A stretch of DNA of 64,000 nucleotides from assembly GCF_014905395.1 (NCBI RefSeq), contig NZ_BNDT01000001.1, forward strand, positions 310,001 to 374,000, read 5' to 3'. Position 1 is the stretch's first letter. The number at the start of each line of letters is the position of its first letter. The translations under genes were made by a program, and so were the position numbers. The stretch comes from Lactococcus taiwanensis. Its GTDB lineage: Bacteria; Bacillota; Bacilli; Lactobacillales; Streptococcaceae. Below, piece after piece: positions 35,260 through 43,708 of this stretch. The notes beneath the pieces are model-generated. The model did no database searches. It was not told the DNA's origin and worked only from the letters and a program-made list of their open reading frames with translations.

Positions 35260-35414
35260 GTGAGACCTCCTCTTAAGACTCTAAATATGACTTTAGAATG
35301 TTGTTTTTAAGTTAAGAGTCTTTTCTTTATTATACCGTATTTTTCTGCAAAATGCTGAACGATTAGTATGGACAACTCCCTTATCTAGGATTTCTATTCT
35401 CATGAATATTATAG

Positions 35415-35427
35415 TAAAATAAACATA
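35415..35427 (+). promoter_or_regulatory. Promoter of the DUF1934 gene, predicted leaderless
   Basis: TAAAAT (35415-35420) ends 6 bases before the ATG; no ribosome site. Confidence 0.5.
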
Positions 35428-35828
35428 TGAAAATTACGATTCGCAATAGAGTAAAGATTGATCAACAAGAAGAATTGATTAAAGAAACCTATAACGCACA
35501 AATAAAACAAAGTGCTCAGCATACTCTTATAATGTATAAAAATGGAGAAAATGAAAAGGTACTATTAAAGATCAATGATGCAGAGGTAACGATGACACGT
35601 TATTCAAGGCAGGCAGTTAAGATGCGTTTTAATCCTGAAATTCCGAGTCATACCACTTACGAAGGCGTTGGGAAACTCTCCATTTTCACGCATCAATTAG
35701 ATCTTAATTCTTCAAAAGGTCAACTTAAAATAAAATATCAATTGTCGCAAGGTGAGATGAGTATTGGGGAATATCATTTGAGGATTGATTGGAGTGAAGT
35801 GCCCGATGTGAAAGAAGAGGAAAGTTAA
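35427..35828 (+). CDS. DUF1934 beta-barrel protein
   Basis: 133 residues, a lipocalin-like small beta-rich protein of the DUF1934 (YwiB) family: repeated strands such as TLIMYKNGENEKVLLKIND, MRFNPEIP, GKLSIFTHQLDL and GEYHLRIDW. Function is unknown. It ends 2 bases before the membrane protein gene, so the two are cotranscribed. Confidence 0.75.
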   Translation: MKITIRNRVKIDQQEELIKETYNAQIKQSAQHTLIMYKNGENEKVLLKINDAEVTMTRYSRQAVKMRFNPEIPSHTTYEGVGKLSIFTHQLDLNSSKGQLKIKYQLSQGEMSIGEYHLRIDWSEVPDVKEEES

Positions 35829-35830
35829 CA

Positions 35831-37033
35831 ATGGAAAAAATACATCTCCCCAAGGAATTATATGACAGGCTTAACTTGAGCGAGGATGAAGAAATAGAAG
35901 TAGTCGCCTTGGAAGCAGATAGTTTTACAATTCGTAAAGTTAACGTCACCAAAACGGACCGAGCGGCAACGTGGTTTATTCTACCAACGATTATCGCTTC
36001 CTTGATCTTTATTGCTTTTGCCTTTTTCTTGGAACACCCTCATGTCATACCGCTATCCGGTAATGAATCCATTGCGACAGCGGTTATTATTATTGCTAAT
36101 GCAATTGGAATGTTCACTTTTATTGGTGCTTATTATAAGCGTCGGCAAGATTTCTACCGACAAATGGGAAAACGAATATTTTGGCGGACTTTTGCAACAG
36201 TTGTGTTTTCAGTTTTGCTTATTCTTGTCTTATCGACCATCGCGTTCTTCTGGTTTTTAGGACAAATATTTTACGGCGTCAATTTTGGTTTATTTACCTC
36301 AACCTTAATTTTTGGAATTTTTTCTGGGATTATTAACTATCTGATGATTTTTGTTGTAGATACATTCTCCATTAATGTGATGGTTAATATGCTCTTGATG
36401 GTTTCAATTGGTGGACTGGTTTCCAGTATGGCCACAAATGGTGATCAATATTGGTGGCAGCGGAATTTTAGTTTATTAGGAACACAAGCTTCGCACTCCA
36501 GCTGGCAGTTTAATCTGACCCTCATAGTCTCCGCTGCTCTATTTGCAGCTTTAGTAGATTATATCTTTGTCTCTTTAAGACAAAAGATTGGTACTCACCT
36601 TCGACAATCTATCCTGCAGGTTCTATTAACCTTGTGCGCTATTTCAATTGGATTGGTTGGTCTAATTCCCAATAATGGTGGATGGATGCATGTTGCTCAT
36701 GATGTAGTAGCCCAATTGATAGTATTCTTTATGGGACTTTCTATTTTAGGAATTCGTTGGTTCTTACCTCAGGCAACACGGAACCTCTATCGCATGTCTT
36801 ATTTAATTGTCGGCTTAATCTTTTTATCTTATCTGTTATGGCATCCGATTCATTATCTCACCCTTACTGCTTTTGAAATCTTGTCCTTCTCTCTTAGTTT
36901 TGCCTGGCTCCTTCTTTTAGTCAACTCCTTAATCAACATGCTTTGGAATGACCAAAAGCTTTACCGAGTAGGACTTAATCCACAAACCACAGACGCAAAA
37001 AAAAAAAAGGAAAAAGAAAATAATAAGGGTTGA
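35831..37033 (+). CDS. Multi-spanning membrane protein with an AbrB/MazE-like N-terminal domain
   Basis: 400 residues. Residues 2-37 (IHLPKELYDRLNLSEDEE then IEVVALEADSFTIRKV) follow the pattern of a swapped-hairpin AbrB/MazE domain: LPKEL, a helix, acidic turn, then two strands. From about residue 45 to 385 there are about ten hydrophobic segments, with a basic tail KKKKEKENNKG. I know no described family with this combination. The terminal codons include a run of ten A. The gene begins 2 bases after DUF1934, and its stop overlaps the rplU promoter. Confidence 0.7.
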   Translation: MEKIHLPKELYDRLNLSEDEEIEVVALEADSFTIRKVNVTKTDRAATWFILPTIIASLIFIAFAFFLEHPHVIPLSGNESIATAVIIIANAIGMFTFIGAYYKRRQDFYRQMGKRIFWRTFATVVFSVLLILVLSTIAFFWFLGQIFYGVNFGLFTSTLIFGIFSGIINYLMIFVVDTFSINVMVNMLLMVSIGGLVSSMATNGDQYWWQRNFSLLGTQASHSSWQFNLTLIVSAALFAALVDYIFVSLRQKIGTHLRQSILQVLLTLCAISIGLVGLIPNNGGWMHVAHDVVAQLIVFFMGLSILGIRWFLPQATRNLYRMSYLIVGLIFLSYLLWHPIHYLTLTAFEILSFSLSFAWLLLLVNSLINMLWNDQKLYRVGLNPQTTDAKKKKEKENNKG

Positions 37034-37196
37034 AATCCTCTTGAAGAAGTAGTATAATAATATAGTTGTCTTTGTGAAGTCTCATAAAGTGCAACCGCAC
37101 GAAGTTTCGTATGAAGTGGCATAAGCCCACGAACTAAGGCGAGTCTAACAGTCGCTTGACTCAAAAAGCGATGAAATCTAACAAGGAGGAATCACA
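37030..37196 (+). promoter_or_regulatory. rplU promoter and L21-type leader
   Basis: TTGAAA (37030-37035), 17-bp spacer, TATAAT (37053-37058). The leader of about 130 nt has several small hairpins (GTGC-AACC-GCAC; GCGA...TCGC) and ends with AAGGAGG. A structured leader before rplU is typical of Firmicutes (L21 leader, autoregulation); I have not verified the match to the covariance model. Confidence 0.6.
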
Positions 37197-37511
37197 ATGT
37201 CAAACTATGCAATCATCAAAACTGGTGGTAAACAAGTTAAAGTTGAAGAAGGTTCAGTAATCTACGTTGAAAAACTCAATGTTGAAGCTGGTCAAACCGT
37301 TACTTTCGACGAAGTTATCTTTGTCGGAGGCGAAACAACTAAAGTTGGTGCACCACTCGTTGAAGGCGCAACTGTTGTTGGTGAAGTCGAAAAACATGGT
37401 AAGCAAAAGAAAGTTGTTACTTTCCAATACAAACCTAAAAAACACTCACACCGTAAACAAGGTCACCGTCAACCATACACTAAAGTTGTTATCAAATCAG
37501 TTAACGCTTAA
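37197..37511 (+). CDS. rplU: 50S ribosomal protein L21
   Basis: 104 residues with the L21 signature: [19 protein letters not shown] at the start and [17 protein letters not shown] near the end. It binds 23S rRNA. First gene of the rplU-prp-rpmA operon. Confidence 0.97.
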   Translation: MSNYAIIKTGGKQVKVEEGSVIYVEKLNVEAGQTVTFDEVIFVGGETTKVGAPLVEGATVVGEVEKHGKQKKVVTFQYKPKKHSHRKQGHRQPYTKVVIKSVNA

Positions 37512-37513
37512 TT

Positions 37514-37849
37514 ATGATTGAAGCTTGTATCAGGACAAAAAGAGACAAAATTGTTTCTTATGAAATCTCAGGACATGCTGAATCTGGCGAGTACGGACAC
37601 GATGTGGTTTGTGCGGCAGTCAGCGTTCTATCGATTACAACGGCGAATAATATCTATGATATGGCTCACATTAAACCTGTGACGCATATGGAAGAAGGTT
37701 ATCTCTATGTTGAAATCCCTTTGAGCACACCTGAAAAACAAGGCGTATTGGCACAAACCTTGCTCGAAGCCTTTGCAAATGCAATGAAAGCAGTTGAGAA
37801 AAATTATGGCCAGTACATTACACTTAAATTTGAAAATGGAGGGCAATAA
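37514..37849 (+). CDS. prp: Ribosomal-processing cysteine protease Prp
   Basis: 111 residues, 2 bases after rplU. The catalytic pair is His21 ([11 protein letters not shown]) and Cys33 (VVCAAVS). Prp removes the N-terminal extension of ribosomal protein L27 in Firmicutes; its substrate is the next gene, which carries the cleavage motif. No separate strong ribosome site is visible, consistent with coupling to rplU. Confidence 0.93.
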   Translation: MIEACIRTKRDKIVSYEISGHAESGEYGHDVVCAAVSVLSITTANNIYDMAHIKPVTHMEEGYLYVEIPLSTPEKQGVLAQTLLEAFANAMKAVEKNYGQYITLKFENGGQ

Positions 37850-37850
37850 C

Positions 37851-38135
37851 ATGCTTGAACTTAATCTGCAACTCTTCGCCCACAAAAAAGGTGGGGGTTC
37901 TACTTCCAATGGACGTGACTCACAAGCTAAACGTCTCGGTGCTAAAGCATCTGACGGTGAACTTGTAAGCGGCGGTTCAATCCTTTTCCGTCAACGTGGT
38001 ACACATATCCATCCAGGTACTAACGTTGGCCGTGGTGGCGACGATACTCTCTTCGCTAAAATCGAAGGAACTGTTAAATTCGAAATGAAACGTGGTAAAA
38101 AACACGTCTCAGTTTATCCAGTAGTGGCTAAATAA
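37851..38135 (+). CDS. rpmA: 50S ribosomal protein L27 with Prp-cleavable extension
   Basis: 94 residues from the ATG behind GGAGGG. The first residues, [10 protein letters not shown], form the Firmicute-type extension cut by Prp after the Ala; the mature protein begins [14 protein letters not shown] and reaches the peptidyl transferase centre. A longer in-frame start at 37794 would read back into prp and is rejected. Confidence 0.97.
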   Translation: MLELNLQLFAHKKGGGSTSNGRDSQAKRLGAKASDGELVSGGSILFRQRGTHIHPGTNVGRGGDDTLFAKIEGTVKFEMKRGKKHVSVYPVVAK

Positions 38136-38143
38136 GAATTATA

Positions 38144-38173
38144 AAATCTATCTTGTGAAGATAGATTTTTTTA
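38144..38173 (+). terminator. Terminator after rpmA
   Basis: AAATCTATCTT and AAGATAGATTT with a 3-base loop, then T run. Confidence 0.92.
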
Positions 38174-38318
38174 TTGCTTAATGAGGAGTAGAAGAGATTA
38201 CTGATGTAATGTTTCTCGAAGTTGTCATGCACTATGACTTTTTGAACGTTTGTACTTTCAAAGTCAATTAATACTAGGGTTGTTAAATGACACGACCAAT
38301 GGCATCGTTCATCGACTT

Positions 38319-38327
38319 GTGCTATAA
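38319..38327 (+). promoter_or_regulatory. Extended -10 of phoH
   Basis: TGCTATAAT about 35 bases before the TTG start. Upstream, TGACTTTTTGAA and TTTCAAAGTCA (about 38237-38264) form an imperfect inverted repeat of unknown role. Confidence 0.5.
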
Positions 38328-38359
38328 TGTAAGAAAATGCTTAATTGGAGATTGCTTAT

Positions 38360-39313
38360 TTGACTAAAAGTTCGATTGAATTTAAAATAGAAAATCCAGA
38401 GGATACTAGCCTTCTTTTTGGAGTACAAGACAAGTTTCTAAAATTGGTTGAGGCGCAAATGGGCGTGGAGATTAATTATCGGGGTGAAATGGTTCAAATT
38501 TTCTCGCCAGATGAACAACAAGGCGAAAACGCTCGAAAGGTGTTGCAGGCTTTACAAGTTCTTGTAAGAAGAGGCGTTCCTGTTCAAACATCAGATGTTA
38601 TAATTGCTATCAAAATGGTTTTGAATGATGACATTGAAAATTTTACCAGCCTTTATGAAATTGAATTGACAAAAGATGCTTATGGCAAACCAATTCGTCT
38701 GAAAAATTTAGTACAAAAAACATATGTCGATGCAGTCAAATACCATGATATCGTCTTTGGTATTGGTCCTGCGGGGACAGGTAAAACTTTTCTTGCGGTC
38801 GTTATGGCTGTCCAAGCTTTACGTAACGGTGTTGTCAAACGGATTATTCTTACACGTCCAGCAGTAGAAGCTGGGGAAAGTTTAGGATTTTTACCTGGGG
38901 ACTTACAAGAAAAAGTCGATCCATATTTGCGTCCAGTTTATGATGCTCTTTTTCAAATACTGGGAAAATCAGCAACAGAGCGGATGATGGAGCGTGGGAT
39001 TATTGAGATAGCACCCTTAGCTTATATGCGTGGTCGAACACTTGATGACGCTTTCGTCATTTTAGACGAAGCTCAGAATACCACAACCATGCAAATGAAA
39101 ATGTTCTTAACAAGACTTGGTTTCAATTCCAAAATGATTGTAAATGGAGACAGTTCACAAATTGACTTGCCGGGTAAAGTGAAATCTGGACTTATTGATG
39201 CTAAAGAAAAATTAAGTGCTGTTAAAGCTATCGACTTTGTCTATTTCACAGCGAAAGATGTGGTACGTCATCCGGTTGTTGCTGAAATTATTAAAGCTTA
39301 CGGTGATGATTAA
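38360..39313 (+). CDS. PhoH-like ATPase
   Basis: 318 residues from TTG at 38360 behind GGAG; a TTG five codons upstream overlaps that site. Walker A GPAGTGKT and Walker B VILDEAQN are clear. PhoH proteins precede ybeY in most Firmicutes and are thought to act in RNA metabolism. A dispersed palindrome lies between the two genes. Confidence 0.9.
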   Translation: MTKSSIEFKIENPEDTSLLFGVQDKFLKLVEAQMGVEINYRGEMVQIFSPDEQQGENARKVLQALQVLVRRGVPVQTSDVIIAIKMVLNDDIENFTSLYEIELTKDAYGKPIRLKNLVQKTYVDAVKYHDIVFGIGPAGTGKTFLAVVMAVQALRNGVVKRIILTRPAVEAGESLGFLPGDLQEKVDPYLRPVYDALFQILGKSATERMMERGIIEIAPLAYMRGRTLDDAFVILDEAQNTTTMQMKMFLTRLGFNSKMIVNGDSSQIDLPGKVKSGLIDAKEKLSAVKAIDFVYFTAKDVVRHPVVAEIIKAYGDD

Positions 39314-39331
39314 AAGTGCTTTTATACAAAC

Positions 39332-39352
39332 TTGCTGACAAGGCTGTCAGTA
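39332..39352. repeat. TTGCTGAC-N6-GTCAGTA palindrome between phoH and ybeY
   Basis: Centre AAGGCT; no T run. Confidence 0.78.
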
Positions 39353-39407
39353 TTTGACTTAAGAGAAATAACAACTGATGAAGACTCAGTTTTTAATAGG
39401 AATAAAC

Positions 39408-39902
39408 ATGTATATCGAATTAGTAGATGAAACAAATAAAGTGCCAAAAGAAATTATTGAACAAACAAAGCACATTCTCAATTTTGCTGCTGAAAAATTA
39501 GGGTTGAGGCCTTCAACGGAAATGGCCGTGACTTTTGTAGATAATGCACGTTCACACGAGCTTAACTTGCAATACCGAGATACGGACCGTCCGACTGATG
39601 TTATTTCACTTGAATACAAGCCAGATGAAGAGGAATTTTTCTTTGATGAAGAAATGGACATTCCAGAAGAACTGTTGGAAGAAATGGATCCCTTTATTGG
39701 AGAGCTCTATATTTCGATTGATAAAGCACAAGAACAGGCGCAGGATTTCGGACACTCACTGGAGCGTGAATATGCGTGGCTTGCAGTCCACGGCTTTTTG
39801 CACATTAATGGTTACGATCACTATCCTGTGGGCGGACCTGAAGAAGCGGAAATGTTTGGACTGCAAGAGGAGATTTTAACTGCTTATGGACTCACACGAT
39901 AA
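39408..39902 (+). CDS. ybeY: Endoribonuclease YbeY (rRNA maturation)
   Basis: 164 residues from the ATG with AGGA 6 bases before it; an ATG ten codons earlier lacks a good site. The zinc motif [11 protein letters not shown] (H-x3-H-x5-H) is intact. YbeY processes 16S rRNA 3' ends and takes part in ribosome quality control. The acidic insertion (about 67-93) is common in lactococci and streptococci. The stop overlaps the start of dgkA. Confidence 0.93.
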   Translation: MYIELVDETNKVPKEIIEQTKHILNFAAEKLGLRPSTEMAVTFVDNARSHELNLQYRDTDRPTDVISLEYKPDEEEFFFDEEMDIPEELLEEMDPFIGELYISIDKAQEQAQDFGHSLEREYAWLAVHGFLHINGYDHYPVGGPEEAEMFGLQEEILTAYGLTR

Positions 39903-40341
39903 GGATGTAAAGCTTTTCAAGAAAAAAGATTTTAATAATGGAAATATCCCTGAAAAAAAAGAGCGTTCCCGTTGGAAAAATCCCAATCTACTTTCCAGTT
40001 TAGATTTTGCCCTTTCAGGAATTTGGACAGCTTTTAAAGAAGAAAGAAATATGCGTAAGCACGTTTTTTCAGCAATTGCGGCTATTATTTTTGGACTTAT
40101 TTTTCAAATTTCTGAATTTGAGTGGCTCTTTTTACTTCTGGCTATCTTTTTAGTATTCATGGCTGAATTATTTAACTCGGCGATAGAGAATGTAGTGGAT
40201 TTAGCTTCTGACTATCAATTTTATATGCGTGCAAAGCGCGCTAAAGATATGGCGGCAGGTGCAGTACTTGTGATTTCAGGTTTTGCTCTTATTGTTGGTT
40301 TAGTTATATTTTTACCTAAAATTTGGCAATTCTTTTTTTAG
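39886..40341 (+). CDS. dgkA: Diacylglycerol/undecaprenol kinase family protein
   Basis: 151 residues: a basic cytoplasmic N-terminal extension (about 1-40) and three transmembrane helices with the signature [10 protein letters not shown] and [13 protein letters not shown]. Gram-positive homologues phosphorylate undecaprenol rather than diacylglycerol. The start overlaps the end of ybeY by 17 bases; no ribosome site is obvious, suggesting coupling. The ybeY-dgkA order is standard in Firmicutes. Confidence 0.9.
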   Translation: MDSHDKDVKLFKKKDFNNGNIPEKKERSRWKNPNLLSSLDFALSGIWTAFKEERNMRKHVFSAIAAIIFGLIFQISEFEWLFLLLAIFLVFMAELFNSAIENVVDLASDYQFYMRAKRAKDMAAGAVLVISGFALIVGLVIFLPKIWQFFF

Positions 40342-40355
40342 AAAAGTGTACAAAG

Positions 40356-40922
40356 ATGGGAAGAGAAAAGGAATTTATTACCCTGCTACGAGCTAATAAT
40401 GAGCTCATGGTTATTTTAGACGAAGTCGCTACTTTAAATTTGCCGAATTACTATATTGCTGCTGGGAGTATCTTTCAGACGGTTTGGAATCAGGTTGATT
40501 CGAAATTACCGATGCATGGTGTAGAGGATATTGATGTGGTATATTTTGACGACCATGTTACAGCTGACCAAGCTGTCAGTAAAGATCATGCACTCGAAAA
40601 GGAATTATCTCAAAAATTTCCTTTCACTTTTGATGTCCACAATGAGGCATATATGCATTTATGGCGAGGCGGTAATAAAAAGCCTTATCAATCGACGGAA
40701 GATGCGATAGGCCGTTGGATTGCGACTGTGCATGCTATAGGGATTACGGGAACATCAAAACACCTTGAGTTTTATGCCCCTTATGGTCTCGATGATATAT
40801 TTACGAAAACCCTTCGCCCTATTATTCATAAGGATAACAATAAGGAACTTTACGAGAAAAAAATAAAAAGTTGGCAAACACGATTCTCACACTTGAGGAT
40901 TATCGCATGGCCAGAGAAGTGA
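40356..40922 (+). CDS. NTP_transf_6-type nucleotidyltransferase family protein
   Basis: 188 residues from the ATG at 40356. YIAAGSIFQTVWNQV and the acidic pair in VEDIDVVYFD match the DUF925/NTP_transf_6 family of predicted nucleotidyltransferases; substrate unknown. No clear ribosome site is seen. A copy of the dispersed palindrome (40563-40582) is translated as TADQAVSK, in a loop just after the acidic motif. Confidence 0.72.
   Translation: MGREKEFITLLRANNELMVILDEVATLNLPNYYIAAGSIFQTVWNQVDSKLPMHGVEDIDVVYFDDHVTADQAVSKDHALEKELSQKFPFTFDVHNEAYMHLWRGGNKKPYQSTEDAIGRWIATVHAIGITGTSKHLEFYAPYGLDDIFTKTLRPIIHKDNNKELYEKKIKSWQTRFSHLRIIAWPEK
40563..40582. repeat. Dispersed palindrome inside the nucleotidyltransferase gene
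   Basis: GCTGAC-N6-GTCAGTAA, centre CAAGCT. Confidence 0.75.
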
Positions 40923-40932
40923 AGAACAAATG

Positions 40933-40963
40933 ACATGCTACTCTATTGGCATGTTTTTTTTTT
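40933..40963 (+). terminator. Terminator after the nucleotidyltransferase gene
   Basis: ACATGC and GCATGT around a 10-base loop, followed by nine or more T. Confidence 0.85.
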
Positions 40964-40983
40964 AGGAATTTTTTAAGTTTAGT

Positions 40984-41631
40984 TTAACGACAGAGTGAGA
41001 AGGTCTTGACAGTGTTGCATCCAGCTTCTTTTAATGTCTTACAGGCATGAACCAGAGTAGCTCCAGTGGTATAAATATCGTCCACTACTATTATTTTTTC
41101 TGGAATACCGCTATTTTCCTTTATTTGGAAAGGGTTGGTGTGGGTCAATCGTTCTTCGCGTGTAAGTGAACTTTGAGGCTGGCTTTCTTTTTTTGTAAGA
41201 AGATGTTGGAGAGGGAGTTTTTCCATAAAAGCTGCAACCTGGTTAAAGCCTCGCTCTTGATAACGCTCTGGACTTAAAGGAATAGGAACAATTGTAAACT
41301 CCTTTTTGAATTTAAAGTAACTTTTAAACACTTGATGCAACTGATAATCACCCATGAATTTGTAGCGACTAAAAAACTGTTGCATTGAGTCATTATATTT
41401 AAAAATTGCCTGATGATTGATTATAATTCCTTTTCGTTCCCATTCTTGACAGTCTTGGCAGATTTCTTTCTCTCCAGATTTATAGCAGCGTGGGCAATGG
41501 TCCGCCCCAATTTTTATAAATGTATTTTTACAAGTCAAACAGAGATAAGAAGGATTGCTCTTCAGAGTGATAAGTGCTTGAAAATCAATTGAGGGTGTAA
41601 GCGCTTTGGCCTGGCAGATTAAACAATTCAT
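40984..41631 (-). CDS. comFC: Competence protein ComFC
   Basis: 215 residues: a four-cysteine zinc-binding N terminus (CLICQ...CLTC, CPRC...CQDC) and a phosphoribosyltransferase-like domain with IIVVDDIYTTGATL. It interacts with ComFA in DNA uptake during natural transformation. Its start overlaps the end of comFA, so both are one operon. Confidence 0.92.
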   Translation of the reverse strand: MNCLICQAKALTPSIDFQALITLKSNPSYLCLTCKNTFIKIGADHCPRCYKSGEKEICQDCQEWERKGIIINHQAIFKYNDSMQQFFSRYKFMGDYQLHQVFKSYFKFKKEFTIVPIPLSPERYQERGFNQVAAFMEKLPLQHLLTKKESQPQSSLTREERLTHTNPFQIKENSGIPEKIIVVDDIYTTGATLVHACKTLKEAGCNTVKTFSLCR

Positions 41632-42944
41632 GAGAGGCTCCCTTTAAGATTACTTTTTTTAATTTCTTGTCTTGCTTTCGTCATTGCTCTAGTGCGTCCT
41701 TCGTGAAAAAAATAAACGAGACCATTAGGGCGTTCAGACGAGCGTCCGACACGCCCAGCCATTTGAATTAAAGATGATTTTGTAAAATTTGAATGCTCGG
41801 CATGGTTAACAAAAACATCAACTTTAGGGAAAGTAACTCCTCGCTCAAGAATGGTTGTAGAGACGAGAATATCTAATTCTCCTTGGCGAAATTGTTGGAT
41901 ATACTCCTGTCGTAAAGAAGTTTTAGAAGAGACGCACGCTATTTTCTCATGAGGGAAATTTTTTTGTAATTTTTGAGTTAAAAGTTGCCCTGCTTGAATT
42001 TCAGCTGCAAAAATGAGTAATGGGAAACCTGTTTTGCGCTGTTTTTTTATCTTCTTGATAAGTTGTGTGTGCCAAAAAAAGCGTGGTAAAATGAGGGGCG
42101 ACTGATGGAAACGCTGATTAAGCTCCAGTTGTTTTAACGTCCCATTTTTTATCTGCTGCTCTAAATAATTCGTTGAAGTAGCTGTGAGATAAAGAAGTTG
42201 TGCCTCTTTTTTCAGCGCCTTTTTCAGTGCAAAATAGAGATAAGGACTTTCAGAGAATGGAAAGGCATCCACTTCATCCACAATAATTAAGTCAAAAGCT
42301 GCTTGGAAGCGGAGGAGTTGATGAGTTGTTGCGACAACAAGAGGGGAACGAAAATAAGACTTTCCATGCCCATAAAGGAGAGGAATAGCGCAGGAAAAGT
42401 CGTGACTTAATCTGTTATGTATTTCTATGCAAACATCTATTCTAGGACTCACAAAAGCCACGCCTTTTCCACTTTTAAGAAATTGATTAATGAGAGGATA
42501 AGTCATCTCTGTTTTACCAGCGCCAGTCACAGCGCGTACTAATGTATGAAATTGTTTTTTGCTATTACTGACCAGTTGGTCAGCAATATTTTGTTGAGCG
42601 GGTGTCAATTTTCCTCTCCATCTCAAATAATGGCCAGCTTGAAACTCTTCTTGAGCAAAAGCATAAAGCCATTCATCAGACCGCACTCTCCCTAAATTGA
42701 TACAAGTAGGGCAATAAAAACACCCTAAAGGGAGTTGGACCTCATGTTTGAAATGAAGGCTGCCACAGCGATTGCATTGTATCTGTCGTTTGTTAACTGA
42801 AAACATTCCTTGGATTTTTGTTACTTTAGCGTTTCTCAAAACCTTTTGGGGAGTTATAAGAAATTTATCTTTATTATCACTGACAGGCTGGTCAGTAGCT
42901 TTTAGATCGTTTTCTAAGAGGAGTCGTCCATAAAATTGTTCCAT
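41628..42944 (-). CDS. comFA: DNA uptake ATPase ComFA
   Basis: 438 residues of a DEAD-like superfamily 2 motor. A zinc-binding region (CNRCGSLHF...CFYCPTC, about 57-82) precedes Walker A AVTGAGKTEM and the Walker B box DEVD. The C-terminal helicase half has STTILERGVTFP and QMAGRVGRS. It drives imported single-stranded DNA through ComEC. The frame is intact, so competence is at least genetically possible. Two dispersed palindromes lie in frame. The promoter resembles that of radC. Confidence 0.94.
   Translation of the reverse strand: MEQFYGRLLLENDLKATDQPVSDNKDKFLITPQKVLRNAKVTKIQGMFSVNKRQIQCNRCGSLHFKHEVQLPLGCFYCPTCINLGRVRSDEWLYAFAQEEFQAGHYLRWRGKLTPAQQNIADQLVSNSKKQFHTLVRAVTGAGKTEMTYPLINQFLKSGKGVAFVSPRIDVCIEIHNRLSHDFSCAIPLLYGHGKSYFRSPLVVATTHQLLRFQAAFDLIIVDEVDAFPFSESPYLYFALKKALKKEAQLLYLTATSTNYLEQQIKNGTLKQLELNQRFHQSPLILPRFFWHTQLIKKIKKQRKTGFPLLIFAAEIQAGQLLTQKLQKNFPHEKIACVSSKTSLRQEYIQQFRQGELDILVSTTILERGVTFPKVDVFVNHAEHSNFTKSSLIQMAGRVGRSSERPNGLVYFFHEGRTRAMTKARQEIKKSNLKGSLS
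42565..42586. repeat. Dispersed palindrome inside comFA (first)
   Basis: TTACTGAC-N6-GTCAGCAA, centre CAGTTG; on the coding strand reads ADQLVSNS. Confidence 0.82.
42877..42897. repeat. Dispersed palindrome inside comFA (second)
   Basis: CACTGAC-N6-GTCAGTA with centre AGGCTG; on the coding strand reads ATDQPVSD. Confidence 0.78.
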
Positions 42945-42961
42945 ATCTTACTATACGGAAA
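42944..42961 (-). promoter_or_regulatory. comFA promoter with candidate ComX (cin) box
   Basis: On the minus strand TCCGTATA (42959-42952) is followed by 7 bases and the ATG, as at radC. It matches the streptococcal cin box TACGAATA at 6 of 8 positions. Confidence 0.55.
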
Positions 42962-42984
42962 TGCTGTTAAATCATCACCAAATT

Positions 42985-43001
42985 TGTTAAAATCATAAGC
43001 A
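42985..43001 (+). promoter_or_regulatory. yigZ promoter, predicted leaderless
   Basis: TGTTAAAAT (hexamer 42988-42993) ends 7 bases before the ATG. The divergent comFA and yigZ promoters share a 56-bp gap. Confidence 0.55.
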
Positions 43002-43630
43002 TGACCATAACGATAAAAAATGATTTCACCCATGAAGAAGAAATAAAAAAGTCACGTTTTATTTGCCACCTCAAGCGGATAGAAAATGAACAAGAAGCAC
43101 GAGCGTTTATTAATCAAATTAAAAAGGAACATTGGAAAGCCAATCACAATTGTTCAGCATATACTTTAGGTGATCGCCAGGAAATACAGCGAAGTAGTGA
43201 TGACGGTGAACCTTCAGGCACAGCAGGTGTACCCATGCTTGAAATCTTAAAAAAGAAAGAACTGATCAATGTTTGTGCTGTCGTCACTCGTTACTTTGGA
43301 GGGATAAAATTAGGAGCCGGGGGTCTGATTAGGGCTTATGCGGGCGCAGTAAATCATGCGATTGAAGCAGTAGGTTGTGTGGAGTTTGTTGTACAAAAAG
43401 AGTTAGTTCTAACATTAGATTATGCCCTCTATGATAAGTTACAACGTTACCTTGCTAGTCGAGATATTGAAATTATTGAGCCCGTATTTTTGTCTGACAT
43501 TACTGTCAAATGTTTTATTGAAGAGGATCAGGTCAAATCATTCTTGTCAGAGCTGACGGAGGATTTTAATGGAAAAATTAGCATTCTTAAAGGAAAAACG
43601 CAGCTTATTGAAAGAGAAATAAAGGATTGA
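43001..43630 (+). CDS. YigZ/IMPACT family protein
   Basis: 209 residues. The UPF0029/IMPACT signature is intact (SSDDGEPSGTAGVPMLEIL and TRYFGGIKLGAGGLIRAY). Family function is uncertain, with links to translation control in eukaryotes. It is divergent from comFA, an arrangement common in streptococci and lactococci. Confidence 0.88.
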   Translation: MTITIKNDFTHEEEIKKSRFICHLKRIENEQEARAFINQIKKEHWKANHNCSAYTLGDRQEIQRSSDDGEPSGTAGVPMLEILKKKELINVCAVVTRYFGGIKLGAGGLIRAYAGAVNHAIEAVGCVEFVVQKELVLTLDYALYDKLQRYLASRDIEIIEPVFLSDITVKCFIEEDQVKSFLSELTEDFNGKISILKGKTQLIEREIKD

Positions 43631-43666
43631 TTTATTGGTGAGTTTAAAGCTTTAACAAGATTAAAA

Positions 43667-43678
43667 TATGGTAAAATA
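43667..43678 (+). promoter_or_regulatory. Extended -10 before the DUF475 gene
   Basis: TGGTAAAAT within this segment; a leader of about 25 nt with AGAGGA follows. Confidence 0.5.
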
Positions 43679-43708
43679 GGTTCAATAACTAATTAGAAGA
43701 GGAACCCC

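Noticed and set aside
37794-37850. Longer L27 start inside prp
   Set aside because: It would add 19 residues in front of the well-known [10 protein letters not shown] start, and the ATG at 37851 has its own GGAGGG.
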